From NCBI RefSeq assembly GCF_002836415.1, contig NZ_PJBP01000169.1:1-50097 (forward strand): DNA of 50,097 bases. The letters are read 5' to 3'. Below, piece by piece: positions 1 through 8,889 of the stretch. This stretch comes from Psychromonas sp. MB-3u-54 (GTDB lineage Bacteria > Pseudomonadota > Gammaproteobacteria > Enterobacterales > Psychromonadaceae). The position numbers and the translations under genes were made by a program. The notes under the pieces are model-generated. The model searched no databases and was not told the DNA's origin. It saw nothing but the letters and a program-made list of their open reading frames with translations. Numbering within the stretch: the stretch's first letter is position 1; every line of letters starts with the position of its first letter.

Positions 1-70
1 CCGACAACTGATAGCCGACAACTGATAGCCGACAACTGATAGCCGACAACTGATAGCCGACATCTGATGT
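1..70. repeat. 14-bp tandem repeat array, cut by the window edge
   Basis: Four exact copies of CCGACAACTGATAG run from base 1 to 56, followed by a degenerate fifth copy (CCGACATCTGATGT) at 57-70. The array probably continues to the left of the window. It ends just before the stop codon of the minus-strand HD-GYP gene, so it lies in that gene's 3' flank. The unit contains no spacer, so this is a minisatellite, not a CRISPR array. Copy number is likely to vary between strains by slippage; no function is evident. Confidence 0.9.
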
Positions 71-75
71 TAGAT

Positions 76-2964
76 TTAGAGATAAATTGAAATATCTAAT
101 TCGTCAATCTGATCCGCAAGAAGGTATTTTTTAGCATACTGTAAATAGACGCCTGAGCTTAAAAATAGTTTGAATATTGCGGGGTCAATATGATTATCTT
201 TAACCATAAAATCCATTATTTTTATTGATTGGCTGAGTGTTTTTCGTTTTTTATAGGGGCGATCCGATGCAGTGAGCGCTTCAAATATATCTGCTATCAC
301 CAACATACGCGCAGTTATTGGTAATTCTTCTGCCGCTATAGCACGGGGATAACCGGAACCATCCATTTTTTCATGGTGCCCACCTGCAATAAGGGCCACA
401 TTTTTCAGGTGATCTGGAAAAGGCAATTTAGATAACATCACAATAGAATGTGCCGAATGACCATTGATAATAAATCTTTCTTCAGCTGATAATGTACCGC
501 GTTTAATTCCAAGGTTATACAATTCACCTTTATTGAAACGGTGCTCAGGTGTTTCCATATTAAACCCCCAATCATTACCTGGATCAGTTAATTCTGTCTG
601 TTCCCGCTTGATGAGATGTTCTTTTTTATTGGCTAATAAGGGCTCTTGTACGGGTAATGATATTTTTTGTTCGCTGTGCTGTTTTTTTTCTTGCAGGCTG
701 ATACCTAACTGATTATCTAAGGTACGCGACCAGGTGCGTTTCGCTATTTTATTCAGTAGTGTGATTTTTTCATCGGACATATATTCTCCGCCAATATTAC
801 ACTCTGCAACAAAGGAAAACTCTTGATCTAATGTTGTGAGCAACTGATCACGCAGTCCCGCCAAAATATTCTTATTTCCTCCTTCGGAAACTGCCTTCCA
901 ATAATCACTATGAGCATGTTCTTTGATCAGCTCAAAACGCATCCTTAATTCATGGATGCGATTATAAATAGTTTCTAATTTAGTGGCTTTATCAATGACA
1001 TATTCAGGTGTGACTATTTTTCCGCAATCATGCAGCCAGGCAGCTATATGCAATTCTTCCCATTGTTCCTGATTCAGGTTAAATTCTTTAAAATCATCCT
1101 GTTGCTCACAGGCAGCTTGGCATAACATTTTAGTTAATTCGGGTACGCGGGTGCAATGACTTCCGGTATAGGGAGACTTTCTATCAATCGCATCGGCAAT
1201 AAGCTGAATAAAACTTTCTAATAAGTTCTTTTGCTCGGAAAGTAATATTTGTCCTTCTAGTGCTAATGCGGAAAAGTGGGCAATGGCTCGAATAAAACTT
1301 TGGGTTCCTTGTAAATTTAATTTCTGAGTATTATTGATGACAGCTAAGACACCCAGTAATTTTCCGGATCTATTTAATAGCGGCAGTAATTGCCAAGTTA
1401 AGGATTTATTTTCTGGAAGATGTTCTTTGATAAGAATTTCAAATTGTTTCGGCAAAGCAAGTGAGGTTGCTTTTATCTTCTGTTCGGCAATTAGCTTTAG
1501 GGTGTCGGCTTCGTTAAGAGACTGTGCTTTTAATTTTATTTTTATATTTTCATTTTGTAACTCAGTCAATGACTGAAACTGAGTGATAGCAATATTTAGC
1601 TGTTTATATTTATCCGTTAAAAAAATCATAGAGCCGAGAGAATGACTTAATTTATTTGTTTCCAGCGTTATTTTTTGTAGCAGTTCTTGAAAACTTTGTT
1701 TTCCTACCAGCGACGAAGATAAATCCTGAAAGTGGTTAATCGTTTCTTTCATACCACTGGTTACGACCATTAATTCATTTATCTCTTTAATAGCGGAGCG
1801 GGTATTGATTGGTCTGGAAAAATTAAATTCCTTAATATGCTGTAGTTCTAACGTTAGCTTACTGATTGGTGAGGTTAATCGTTTTGAAAATAACCAGGCA
1901 ATAGGCAATGTTAATAAAATAATGAATAGAGTAATTAAGACCAAGTCGCTGCGTAACCGATATGCATCAACGAGTAATTCATCAACAGGAACCAGTTGTA
2001 CTAAAGTTAGTGAATTATTTTTCTGTAGCGTTGATATTTTTCCTAACCATTGTTGCCCGGCATAGTTAAATTGTATATCACCAGTCTTATTTTTATACTG
2101 GCTAAACATATATTGCAAAATTGGATGCTGCATTTCTGAAATTAATTTTAAACGGTCAAATTTACCCTGTTTGGAGAGCAGTTCGAGAGGATCCTGATAG
2201 GCGATAACTTTTCCCAGCTGATTAATAATAATGCGCTCAGAATTTGGGTATGAGTCGAAGGAGTTTAATAGTTCAGATAGATCGTTCAATATATAGTCAG
2301 CACCGATAACCACATTGTTCTTTGGATCAAATTTTGCCATAGTCGTTCCCAACTCTTGGCGTTCATAAAATATATAAGGCTTAGTGATAATCATCTCGGA
2401 TGATTCTTTGGCTTGCTTATACCAGGGACGGGCGATTGTATTAAATTTATAATCAGGATCATTTTCTTTTAATATTAGCTGCAGTGCCTGATTATAAAAA
2501 GAATGACTCACTTTACCGCTATTACTTACCGTCATAATATAGTGGCTTTGCGCCGGCACATTAAAGTGATAGAAGGATTGTCCCGGTAGTAATTTAGTAA
2601 ACAGGAAAAAGTCATTCTTTGGATAAGCAATAAATAAAGAATCTATATGCTTTGTAGCATCTATACTCGCTTTTAATATCGGTAGAATTGATTCTATTTC
2701 TTTTGTATCTATACCTTTAGTTAATGGGGTAGATGCCATAATATTAAGGATTGTTATAACATGTTCAGCTTCATGATATATTTTATTTTCAACCTGCAGA
2801 CTGGTCTGTGTAAAAATTCTTTTTCCTGAATTTAATATTGACTGAGTTAATTGTGTGTAGCTATACCAGCCGATTAATAAACCACAAAGTAGAATTAATA
2901 CAGAAAAAAGCGTTGTTATATAGAAGTGCAAAGAAAAACGATTTTTTATTTGTTCGGTCGGCAT
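76..2964 (-). CDS. membrane sensor with HAMP, GAF-like and HD-GYP domains (cyclic-di-GMP phosphodiesterase)
   Basis: A 962-residue inner-membrane signalling protein. An N-terminal membrane segment (about residues 13-35) precedes a long periplasmic region that looks like a dCache sensor. A second membrane segment (about 340-360) leads to a HAMP linker and a GAF-like region (about 420-570). The C-terminal third is an HD-GYP phosphodiesterase, with HD at H645/D646 (LHDCGK), the HHE motif at 863-865 and GYP at 871-873 (DGSGYP). HD-GYP proteins hydrolyse cyclic-di-GMP and so favour motility over biofilm. Here the HD and HHE motifs are about 217 residues apart, when roughly 60 is usual, so about 150 residues are inserted inside the catalytic domain. 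The ligand is unknown. It appears to be transcribed alone. Confidence 0.93.
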   Translation of the reverse strand: MPTEQIKNRFSLHFYITTLFSVLILLCGLLIGWYSYTQLTQSILNSGKRIFTQTSLQVENKIYHEAEHVITILNIMASTPLTKGIDTKEIESILPILKASIDATKHIDSLFIAYPKNDFFLFTKLLPGQSFYHFNVPAQSHYIMTVSNSGKVSHSFYNQALQLILKENDPDYKFNTIARPWYKQAKESSEMIITKPYIFYERQELGTTMAKFDPKNNVVIGADYILNDLSELLNSFDSYPNSERIIINQLGKVIAYQDPLELLSKQGKFDRLKLISEMQHPILQYMFSQYKNKTGDIQFNYAGQQWLGKISTLQKNNSLTLVQLVPVDELLVDAYRLRSDLVLITLFIILLTLPIAWLFSKRLTSPISKLTLELQHIKEFNFSRPINTRSAIKEINELMVVTSGMKETINHFQDLSSSLVGKQSFQELLQKITLETNKLSHSLGSMIFLTDKYKQLNIAITQFQSLTELQNENIKIKLKAQSLNEADTLKLIAEQKIKATSLALPKQFEILIKEHLPENKSLTWQLLPLLNRSGKLLGVLAVINNTQKLNLQGTQSFIRAIAHFSALALEGQILLSEQKNLLESFIQLIADAIDRKSPYTGSHCTRVPELTKMLCQAACEQQDDFKEFNLNQEQWEELHIAAWLHDCGKIVTPEYVIDKATKLETIYNRIHELRMRFELIKEHAHSDYWKAVSEGGNKNILAGLRDQLLTTLDQEFSFVAECNIGGEYMSDEKITLLNKIAKRTWSRTLDNQLGISLQEKKQHSEQKISLPVQEPLLANKKEHLIKREQTELTDPGNDWGFNMETPEHRFNKGELYNLGIKRGTLSAEERFIINGHSAHSIVMLSKLPFPDHLKNVALIAGGHHEKMDGSGYPRAIAAEELPITARMLVIADIFEALTASDRPYKKRKTLSQSIKIMDFMVKDNHIDPAIFKLFLSSGVYLQYAKKYLLADQIDELDISIYL

Positions 2965-3579
2965 GTATATAGTTCTCTCTATGGTTCATAAATAAATTTA
3001 TTTTTCACCCGAAAATTATTTATAGGTTATAAAATTTGTTGTCTGAGGAAGCACCTTAACGTCTTCACAGATTTCACGTGAATTCGCTTGAGTTTTAAGC
3101 CCATTAGTCTCTAGCGCATTAATAGCAAGGGATTAAAGTGGGCTATTAAAAAACACACGAATGAGAATAAGCTTATAAAAAGTTTAAATGACCAATAACA
3201 GGTTAATTTATCTAAATAATCGCTAAAGAAACGACTATCAACCTAAATATAGATAAGTATGTTGTGCGTTTTATGCTCAATATAATATGAATAATAAAAT
3301 CTATATTACACTAATATAGATAATAACAGAGTGATTATTAAGTCAAATTTTTATTATGATTTGTATTTTTAAGTGGTTTGATTAACTGTATTTTATTATT
3401 GGAAAATATCCATAACATACAGAAATTAAAGGCTTTTATTGATAGCAGTTGTATCCGGATTTTAGGGGCTTGTCTTTTAATTAAAAGTGAAGTAATTATT
3501 TTAAAAGATTGGATTTTATGTTTTTTAGATACACAAAAGAAAGAAAATCATAGGCATGATCTCTAAAAATTAAATGAAT
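2965..3579. other. AT-rich intergenic region upstream of the HD-GYP gene
   Basis: About 600 bases without a convincing gene. The only reading frame (3378-3566, plus strand, 62 codons) would have to start at TTG, has no clear ribosome binding site and resembles nothing I recognise. It does end just before the hairpin at 3580-3616, so a short expressed peptide cannot be excluded. The promoter of the minus-strand HD-GYP gene must lie near 2970-3060; I could not fix its elements. Confidence 0.5.
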
Positions 3580-3616
3580 AAAAAGGGTAACAACTAATGA
3601 TGTTGTTACCCTTTTT
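3580..3616. terminator. strong bidirectional intrinsic terminator
   Basis: A perfect 15-bp stem (AAAAAGGGTAACAAC / GTTGTTACCCTTTTT) encloses a 7-base loop. The A-run on one side and T-run on the other let it work on both strands. On the minus strand it lies about 50 bases after the stop of the triple-fusion gene and should end that transcript. Confidence 0.9.
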
Positions 3617-3666
3617 AATGTAAATATTGTGCTTTTTTTAGTTATTTATTGCAGATCTATAATAAG

Positions 3667-5910
3667 TTAGCCAACGGTACCATTAATAACTCTGGCCATG
3701 GGTCTCCCTTCTTCCATTTCCCATTGCACTCCGTATGGATCAATCCAATAGAAAAATGTTTGAGGATCAGGTGTTAATTTTTCAGGAGGGGTGTCCGATA
3801 ACATTTTTACTCCTTCCTGATTTTTTAACCAAGCATATACTTTCAGAATATTATTTACTTCTAAAGCCACATGCCTAATGCCACCTACATCATTTGTTTT
3901 ATGGAAGCTTATTTCCTGCTTTCCCTTAGGGTATTGATAGTACATTAACTCTAAATGTAATTGAGCATTAGGATGGATCAGAAAACGAACCATTACTTTT
4001 CCTTTACCATCGGCAAAGCCAGCATCTCTTGCAAAGTGTTCACAAGATTCCGGGGACAACCAAACACTCCATGCCTCTCTAAAACCTAAGGTTCTTTTAT
4101 AAAAGTTAGTTGCATCATCCATCATAGCTAAGTCCGAAACAATAATATTCAGATGTGAAAAACCAAGCACAAAATTAGCAGGATCCATATGTGAGGCACT
4201 GTAGAATTCCGGATGTGCGACCCCTAGGGGAATTGTATATTCTAGAACATCCTTTGCCAGCGACTCTTTTCTTGCTAGCCCCTGATATAGCTCAACGATA
4301 TGAAGAGAAAGAGCAAGACCACATGTGACCCCTCCTGAGGTCATAAATTTTGATCCTGGATTATGAATGTATTGCTCGCCATTACGTGTATCTAACACAT
4401 TAAGATTTAAACTGTATTTTTCACTCAACGCGTTCATTTTATCAAAACGAGAGTGATGAGTTGTAACATTCATATTTTTTAATTGTTTAGAAAGCACCAG
4501 AAGCAATGCACCGGAGCAAGTCCCTGCAACATAATCGGCGTCCTGAGACGTTATAGCGATCCATTCAGTCAGGAATTGTTGTTGCTCTTCTTTGTCAAGT
4601 AAAGCATCAATGCCCGGACCGCCAATAATATATAAGGCATCAATTTTCGGGTGACAACATAAAGTGTGATCTGCTGTTATTTTAAAGGAACTACTTTTTT
4701 GACCTGCGGGTGTAACACCTGAATTACATGTTATCGGAGCCTTATTTTCTGCAACGGTAAAGACATTGAATACCGGTGAATTATCATCATTGCGAGCTGC
4801 TGAAAAAACTTCAAAAGCACCGGCAAAATCCTGAATTTCGATCTGATCATAGATCAAAATAGCGATGTTTTTACTTATATTTTCATTTGGTAGCGGACAT
4901 AAAGGCGAGTTGACCGATTCTTGAAATATATTTTTAAACTCATTTGAAGAAATATTGGTTACTACTTCAATTTCTGGTACAGATTTATCGCTTGTAACGT
5001 AGGTTTGGCCACAGATATTATCTTTTTTTGTTTCGCTTTTTTTAACACTTATACGCATTTTTTCATATTTTGATTTTACTAAATCATTGGTCATTTCTAT
5101 TGCCGCTAAAGGATCGAAGACGGGCAAAGGAATACTTTCTTGCGCTGAACCCTCGGTTTTTTGGTATAAAAGCTTGCCAACAAAGTTTGCAACAGCATCT
5201 TTTGCGGTAACCAAGTCGTAGTATGTTTTATCCAAAATAGCGTAATCACAGGCATCTAACGGGACTAATTTAATAGGAATTCCTGAATGAAAAGCAACTT
5301 GAGCAGCTTTAGGATCTAAGAAAATATTCCATTCAGCATAAGTATTTGAAGCGTACTCTGTTCCCTGATCCCAATCTGTATTTGAATTATTTAGCGCAGC
5401 TACGTTGCCATCAACATTAATAGCACCTCCCATAACAACAATACGTTCTATATTTTCAAGCGCTGGGGAAGGTTGCATTTCTATTAATTTCTGAATATTT
5501 GTTAAACCTCCTAATGATAAAATAATGATTTGGTTTTCTTGTTCCTTTAAACAATATTTGATAAATTCCCATGCATTGCGTTTGTCCTTGATGCCAATTG
5601 CCACAGGTAGATCATCTTTTAAACCACAAGCGTCATCCATCATATCCCTAAAAGACGTAGGAAATTTATGGTCATATTGCCCTGGTTTATCAGCTCCAGC
5701 ACAAACACATATGTCAGGTTTATTGCCTAAAGTAACAAGTTGTAATGCTAATTCTACGCCTTTATCCAGGTGAGTTTCGCCACAACCGGTAACCGTAATG
5801 CCTAAAATATTATAATTAGGATTTTTGATTAACAGCAAGATAGCCAGTACATCGTCCCAGCCCATATCAGTATCAATTATTAAGTTTTTTATTTGTCCTA
5901 TTTTTCTCAT
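3667..5910 (-). CDS. nucleoside hydrolase / DJ-1-PfpI / VOC triple-domain fusion protein
   Basis: A 747-residue cytosolic protein with three enzyme-type domains. Residues 1 to about 330 are an inosine-uridine nucleoside hydrolase; the Asp-rich calcium/ribose motif is DTDMGWDD near the N-terminus (usual form DTDPGxDD). Residues about 345-560 are a DJ-1/PfpI domain of the isonitrile-hydratase/AraC-amidase type, with the nucleophile elbow GTCSGALLL and candidate catalytic Cys465. Residues about 580-740 are a glyoxalase/bleomycin-resistance (VOC) domain. No signal peptide is present. The gene appears monocistronic, with a good Shine-Dalgarno (GGAAGAG) just upstream and a terminator downstream. 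Each family is familiar, but I do not know a characterised protein joining all three. Substrate is unknown; a nucleoside or modified-nucleoside salvage or detoxification role is a guess. Confidence 0.88.
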   Translation of the reverse strand: MRKIGQIKNLIIDTDMGWDDVLAILLLIKNPNYNILGITVTGCGETHLDKGVELALQLVTLGNKPDICVCAGADKPGQYDHKFPTSFRDMMDDACGLKDDLPVAIGIKDKRNAWEFIKYCLKEQENQIIILSLGGLTNIQKLIEMQPSPALENIERIVVMGGAINVDGNVAALNNSNTDWDQGTEYASNTYAEWNIFLDPKAAQVAFHSGIPIKLVPLDACDYAILDKTYYDLVTAKDAVANFVGKLLYQKTEGSAQESIPLPVFDPLAAIEMTNDLVKSKYEKMRISVKKSETKKDNICGQTYVTSDKSVPEIEVVTNISSNEFKNIFQESVNSPLCPLPNENISKNIAILIYDQIEIQDFAGAFEVFSAARNDDNSPVFNVFTVAENKAPITCNSGVTPAGQKSSSFKITADHTLCCHPKIDALYIIGGPGIDALLDKEEQQQFLTEWIAITSQDADYVAGTCSGALLLVLSKQLKNMNVTTHHSRFDKMNALSEKYSLNLNVLDTRNGEQYIHNPGSKFMTSGGVTCGLALSLHIVELYQGLARKESLAKDVLEYTIPLGVAHPEFYSASHMDPANFVLGFSHLNIIVSDLAMMDDATNFYKRTLGFREAWSVWLSPESCEHFARDAGFADGKGKVMVRFLIHPNAQLHLELMYYQYPKGKQEISFHKTNDVGGIRHVALEVNNILKVYAWLKNQEGVKMLSDTPPEKLTPDPQTFFYWIDPYGVQWEMEEGRPMARVINGTVG

Positions 5911-6624
5911 TTCACTCTTCCTTTTATTATTTACCTGAGAAATATCAGCGATTTAAAAAAGCGGTTGAAGTTGTATGTGTTAAAAATAACGTTTTTTTGG
6001 GGGGTATTGAATCTAATAAAAAATTTATAAAAGGTACTAAAAACGATTTAATACAATCCATAAAAGACTAGTATTCAGGCTTTCAATAATCAAGTTGAGG
6101 TGTCATTAAATTAATTATGCTTTTTATTTTTTGCATATTCTCCATAGCATTAGATAACCGCAGTGAATATGCTGCAACATGCCTGTTGTTTATAAACTTA
6201 TTTTTACAAAATCAGCCTATAAACAAATGACTTTTCTTTGTTATTTGCGGGGTGCGTTCTATGCACCGCAGGCAACGATAATCGGAGCGCACCCTACGAG
6301 CTATGCGGTTGTTATCATGGACAGTGCTAGTTGATAAGGTTAGCCAAGGATGGAATGATTTTAGGCGTCAGGTAGAACCAGTAAAAACACTCTGCCAAAG
6401 GGAATGGAAAATCTGATCACCTAATTATTTCTTTTGGTATAAATAGAAGAAAAAATTTAACGCAGTGACTTATGAACATATGATTTTTATTGTGCTTACT
6501 CTGTTTGATAAAACAGATGCACAGGATCTGGATACAAAAGGGTTGTAAATCCCAGGCAAAGTGATTAAATGCGGGCGCATAAATTTTATTGCAGCGTTAT
6601 ATTTATTAACAGGAAGAGAGACCC
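5911..6624. other. intergenic region between divergent genes, with a dispersed repeat
   Basis: About 710 bases between the minus-strand fusion gene and the plus-strand CYTH gene. It should contain both promoters, but I could not fix them. The only recognisable structure is the dispersed palindromic repeat at 6249-6319. No open frame of useful length is present. Confidence 0.6.
6249..6319. repeat. dispersed palindromic intergenic repeat, copy 1
   Basis: A GC-richer block with inverted arms GGGTGCG and CGCACCC, followed by CTACGAGCTATGCGGTTGTT. A shorter relative lies at 8784-8829 and shares the trailing GAGCTATGCG-TTGTT-TCAT segment and the GGTGCATAGAA core. This resembles small non-coding repeats scattered in intergenic DNA of many gammaproteobacteria. 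Confidence 0.65.
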
Positions 6625-7092
6625 ATGGCGAAAGAAATAGAGAGAAAGTTTCTACTTGATCTAACTAAATTAGGCTCGCTTGATAGCGGAACTTTAATCA
6701 AACAAGGCTATATCACAACAATAGATAAAACCGTTGTACGCGCCAGAGTGGCAGGAAATAGAGCTTATATTACACTTAAAGGTAAAAATACAGGGGTCAC
6801 TCGTACTGAGTTTGAATATGAAATACCGCTCAATGATGCGCAGCAAATAATATCTGAGTTATGTAATGGACCGGTAGTAGAAAAAACACGATATTTAATC
6901 GCTCATTCTGGTCACACTTGGGAAGTTGATATTTTTCACGGAGATAATGACGGCTTAGTCGTAGCCGAAATTGAGCTTGAAAGTGAGCAGGAAAAATTTG
7001 AATTACCGCACTGGATAACCACTGAAGTGAGTGGCGATCCAAAGTACTATAATTCAAGTCTATTGGACAATCCCTTTAAGAACTGGAAATAG
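6625..7092 (+). CDS. CYTH-domain (triphosphate tunnel metalloenzyme) protein
   Basis: A 155-residue protein that begins MAKEIERKFLL, the hallmark ExExK metal-binding strand of the CYTH/TTM fold. Further basic and acidic strands follow (RARVAG, LKGKNTG, EFEYEIP, WEVDIFHG, EIELESE) as expected for the eight-stranded tunnel. The length matches the short single-domain bacterial type. These enzymes usually hydrolyse tripolyphosphate or other organic triphosphates; a few are class IV adenylate cyclases. The short form favours a triphosphatase, but the sequence alone does not decide. A clear ribosome binding site (AGGAAGAG) precedes the ATG. The next gene follows after about 90 bases that contain a hairpin. 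Confidence 0.9.
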   Translation: MAKEIERKFLLDLTKLGSLDSGTLIKQGYITTIDKTVVRARVAGNRAYITLKGKNTGVTRTEFEYEIPLNDAQQIISELCNGPVVEKTRYLIAHSGHTWEVDIFHGDNDGLVVAEIELESEQEKFELPHWITTEVSGDPKYYNSSLLDNPFKNWK

Positions 7093-7109
7093 AGTATAAC
7101 AAGCAGGTT

Positions 7110-7137
7110 GCTGAAGCCTTAGCTGAAATACTTCAGC
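7110..7137. other. intercistronic hairpin after the CYTH gene
   Basis: A 7-bp stem (GCTGAAG / CTTCAGC) encloses a 14-base loop between the CYTH and SHOCT genes. No T-run follows, so it is more likely an RNA-stability or attenuating element than a full terminator. Confidence 0.4.
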
Positions 7138-7184
7138 AGCTGATCCTACGTTGTTAGACGGTAAAAAAAGCGAGGAGAAATAAA

Positions 7185-7415
7185 ATGATGTATGGATATC
7201 AAGATATGATGGGCTGGGGAGGAGGCATAGGCATGATTGCTTTTTGGATTATTCTGATCATTGTCTTCGTTTTATTAGTTAAATTATATACGTCTCAATC
7301 ATCCGTAACGATGGAAAAAGAAGAAAGCCCAATAGAGATAATCAAAAAAAGATACGCTAGCGGTAAAATAGATAAAGAGGAATTCGAGCAAAAGAAAAAA
7401 GATCTTGAAAAATAA
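7185..7415 (+). CDS. small membrane protein with C-terminal SHOCT motif
   Basis: A 76-residue protein. A Met/Gly-rich start (MMYGYQDMMGWGG) leads into one membrane helix (about residues 15-38) and then a cytosolic SHOCT motif (IEIIKKRYASGKIDKEEFEQ, about 50-70). SHOCT is a short helical oligomerisation module often found at the C-terminus of small membrane proteins, several of them in metal-resistance loci. A strong ribosome binding site (GAGGAG) sits 7-8 bases before the ATG. Function is unknown. It lies 93 bases after the CYTH gene and may share its transcript. Confidence 0.85.
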   Translation: MMYGYQDMMGWGGGIGMIAFWIILIIVFVLLVKLYTSQSSVTMEKEESPIEIIKKRYASGKIDKEEFEQKKKDLEK

Positions 7416-7461
7416 CAACTAAGCTTTGCTGTTAGGTAATAACACCAAAAACAATAAATTT

Positions 7462-7647
7462 ATGCTTACGCTCACAAAGCACTGGAAAGAGCACCTAGAG
7501 CTTACCCCTGAACTGCCGTGTCCTTACTGGGGGGGGGGTTGTCGGTGCGATGTAGGTACATATACAGAACTCTGCCCGGAGTGTGCACTGCGTAAATTAA
7601 AATCGCATTATAAGCAGGAAAGTTGTTCACTCAGTTTAATAAGATAA
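7462..7647 (+). CDS. possible small Cys-rich protein containing a G10 tract (doubtful)
   Basis: An open frame of 61 codons from ATG at 7462; it can extend to a TTG at 7426. It contains Cys pairs (CPYWGGGCRC, LCPECALR) that resemble a small zinc ribbon. The Gly run is encoded by ten consecutive G bases at 7529-7538, a slippage-prone tract. No clear ribosome binding site is seen. Its end overlaps the convergent ADP-ribosylglycohydrolase gene by 40 bases. It may be a real small protein, possibly phase-variable, or chance. Confidence 0.35.
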   Translation: MLTLTKHWKEHLELTPELPCPYWGGGCRCDVGTYTELCPECALRKLKSHYKQESCSLSLIR

Positions 7648-8429
7648 TCTTTACCATAAGCTCCGTTTTCAATATCGCGCTCAAGAAAGTCAGGTAAATT
7701 TTTAACATACTCATCAGAGAAAAAGGCAATACCGCAAGCAATAGATGCCACGCTATCGGTATCTCCACCAAGATTAACCGATTTATCAAGCACCTCAGTG
7801 ATAGAGTCAGACTGAGACAACACAGTTAAAACGGCATCAGTAGTATCAATGGCCTCACATTCTGTTCGGGTCACTTTGTCATTTTTGAATATCTCGTTTG
7901 TTTGTTGGCAAACATAATCAAATACCCCCTCTTTTTTGCCTAATTTATTTACAAAATAATATACAGCTAAAGCAACGGCTTGTGAGGCAACAACCCCTTC
8001 ATGACTATTATGAGTAACAGAAGCCTGAATTCGCGCTTTCTCAAGCATCTCTGTTTTATCTTTAATCAGGCCTAAGGGAACTGACCGCATCGCCGAACCA
8101 TTTCTAATACTGTCGGCATAAATATTTTCAACAAACTCAGCTGGTGTGTCGGTATTCACTAAAAAATCATAAAAACCGTCGGAATAAGATTGGCGGGGAT
8201 CGCGTTTAAATGCTTTTAAAAAGTATTCAGCGACCAGATATTCGTTCCATGGGCCTGGCTCATTAATTATTAATTCAGCAATAGCTATCGACATCTGAGT
8301 GTCATCGGTATAACAACCGGCGCAGGCCTGATGGTACTTTGTAAGGCAGTGGTTTTCTTTAATGTATTCATCCTCTGTAAACTCAAACCCGGCACCGTAA
8401 GCATCGGCCATGGCAATCACTAATAACAT
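7608..8429 (-). CDS. ADP-ribosylglycohydrolase family protein
   Basis: A 273-residue DraG/ARH-type hydrolase, which removes ADP-ribose from proteins, nucleic acids or small molecules using two Mg ions. The metal-binding motifs are visible: the YTDDTQMSIA segment near residue 42 and the C-terminal NLGGDTDSVASIA segment near residue 220. The protein is all-helical with no signal peptide. The start ATG has a fair Shine-Dalgarno (AAGGACAG). No DraT-like or other ADP-ribosyltransferase partner is visible in the window, so it is an orphan here and its substrate is unknown. It is transcribed in the same direction as ablB but is separated from it by about 460 bases. Confidence 0.9.
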   Translation of the reverse strand: MLLVIAMADAYGAGFEFTEDEYIKENHCLTKYHQACAGCYTDDTQMSIAIAELIINEPGPWNEYLVAEYFLKAFKRDPRQSYSDGFYDFLVNTDTPAEFVENIYADSIRNGSAMRSVPLGLIKDKTEMLEKARIQASVTHNSHEGVVASQAVALAVYYFVNKLGKKEGVFDYVCQQTNEIFKNDKVTRTECEAIDTTDAVLTVLSQSDSITEVLDKSVNLGGDTDSVASIACGIAFFSDEYVKNLPDFLERDIENGAYGKDYLIKLSEQLSCL

Positions 8430-8889
8430 TTACTGTCCTTTTGTTTCTATAGGGGTATGGGCTTTCGCTATTATTTATACCAAATGTATTAATTACATAT
8501 GTCAGTTAACAAAGAATGGCGGTGTTGCTCATTTCAGTATGTCGGCAGTAAAATGTACATACTACCGTTTATCGAGCTCAACTTGGAAATACTAACACAA
8601 CAAAAGATCAGCGCTTTAAAATGCTTAATCAGTGCTATCGATATCAGTAAAAATAAAGCGTTACGAGTTAATAGGTAAACAATCTTGCTATTCGATGTCA
8701 ATTCTGGAAAGATTTACGCTCACAAAGCCACCGGGATGATTTTGAAGAGTAAATCTGATAATGCATTTCGTATGATGTTATCGGTAGGGTGCATAGAATC
8801 CACCCTATGAGCTATGCGTTTGTTGTCATAGTTGGCGTTCAAATAAGACCGCCATTAAATTTATGATCACTTTATTAATGCATTTGCTA
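8430..8889. other. intergenic region between ablB and the ADP-ribosylglycohydrolase gene
   Basis: About 460 bases with no convincing gene; a 61-codon plus-strand frame across the start is a chance opening. The dispersed repeat copy 2 lies at 8784-8829, close to the 3' end of ablB. Near 8710 a 15-base stretch (TTACGCTCACAAAGC) also occurs near 7466, perhaps by chance. Confidence 0.5.
8784..8829. repeat. dispersed palindromic intergenic repeat, copy 2
   Basis: A short form of the element at 6249-6319: GTAGGGTGCATAGAA, then CCACCCTATGAGCTATGCG and TTTGTTGTCAT. The arms GTAGGGTG and CACCCTA(T) can pair. It lies between the end of ablB and the next minus-strand gene. Confidence 0.65.

Noticed and set aside
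1-70. Possible CRISPR array
   Set aside because: Units are directly adjacent 14-mers with no spacers and there are no cas genes.
6625-7092. Class IV adenylate cyclase
   Set aside because: The CYTH fold is clear but the sequence does not separate cyclases from triphosphatases; the broader name was kept.
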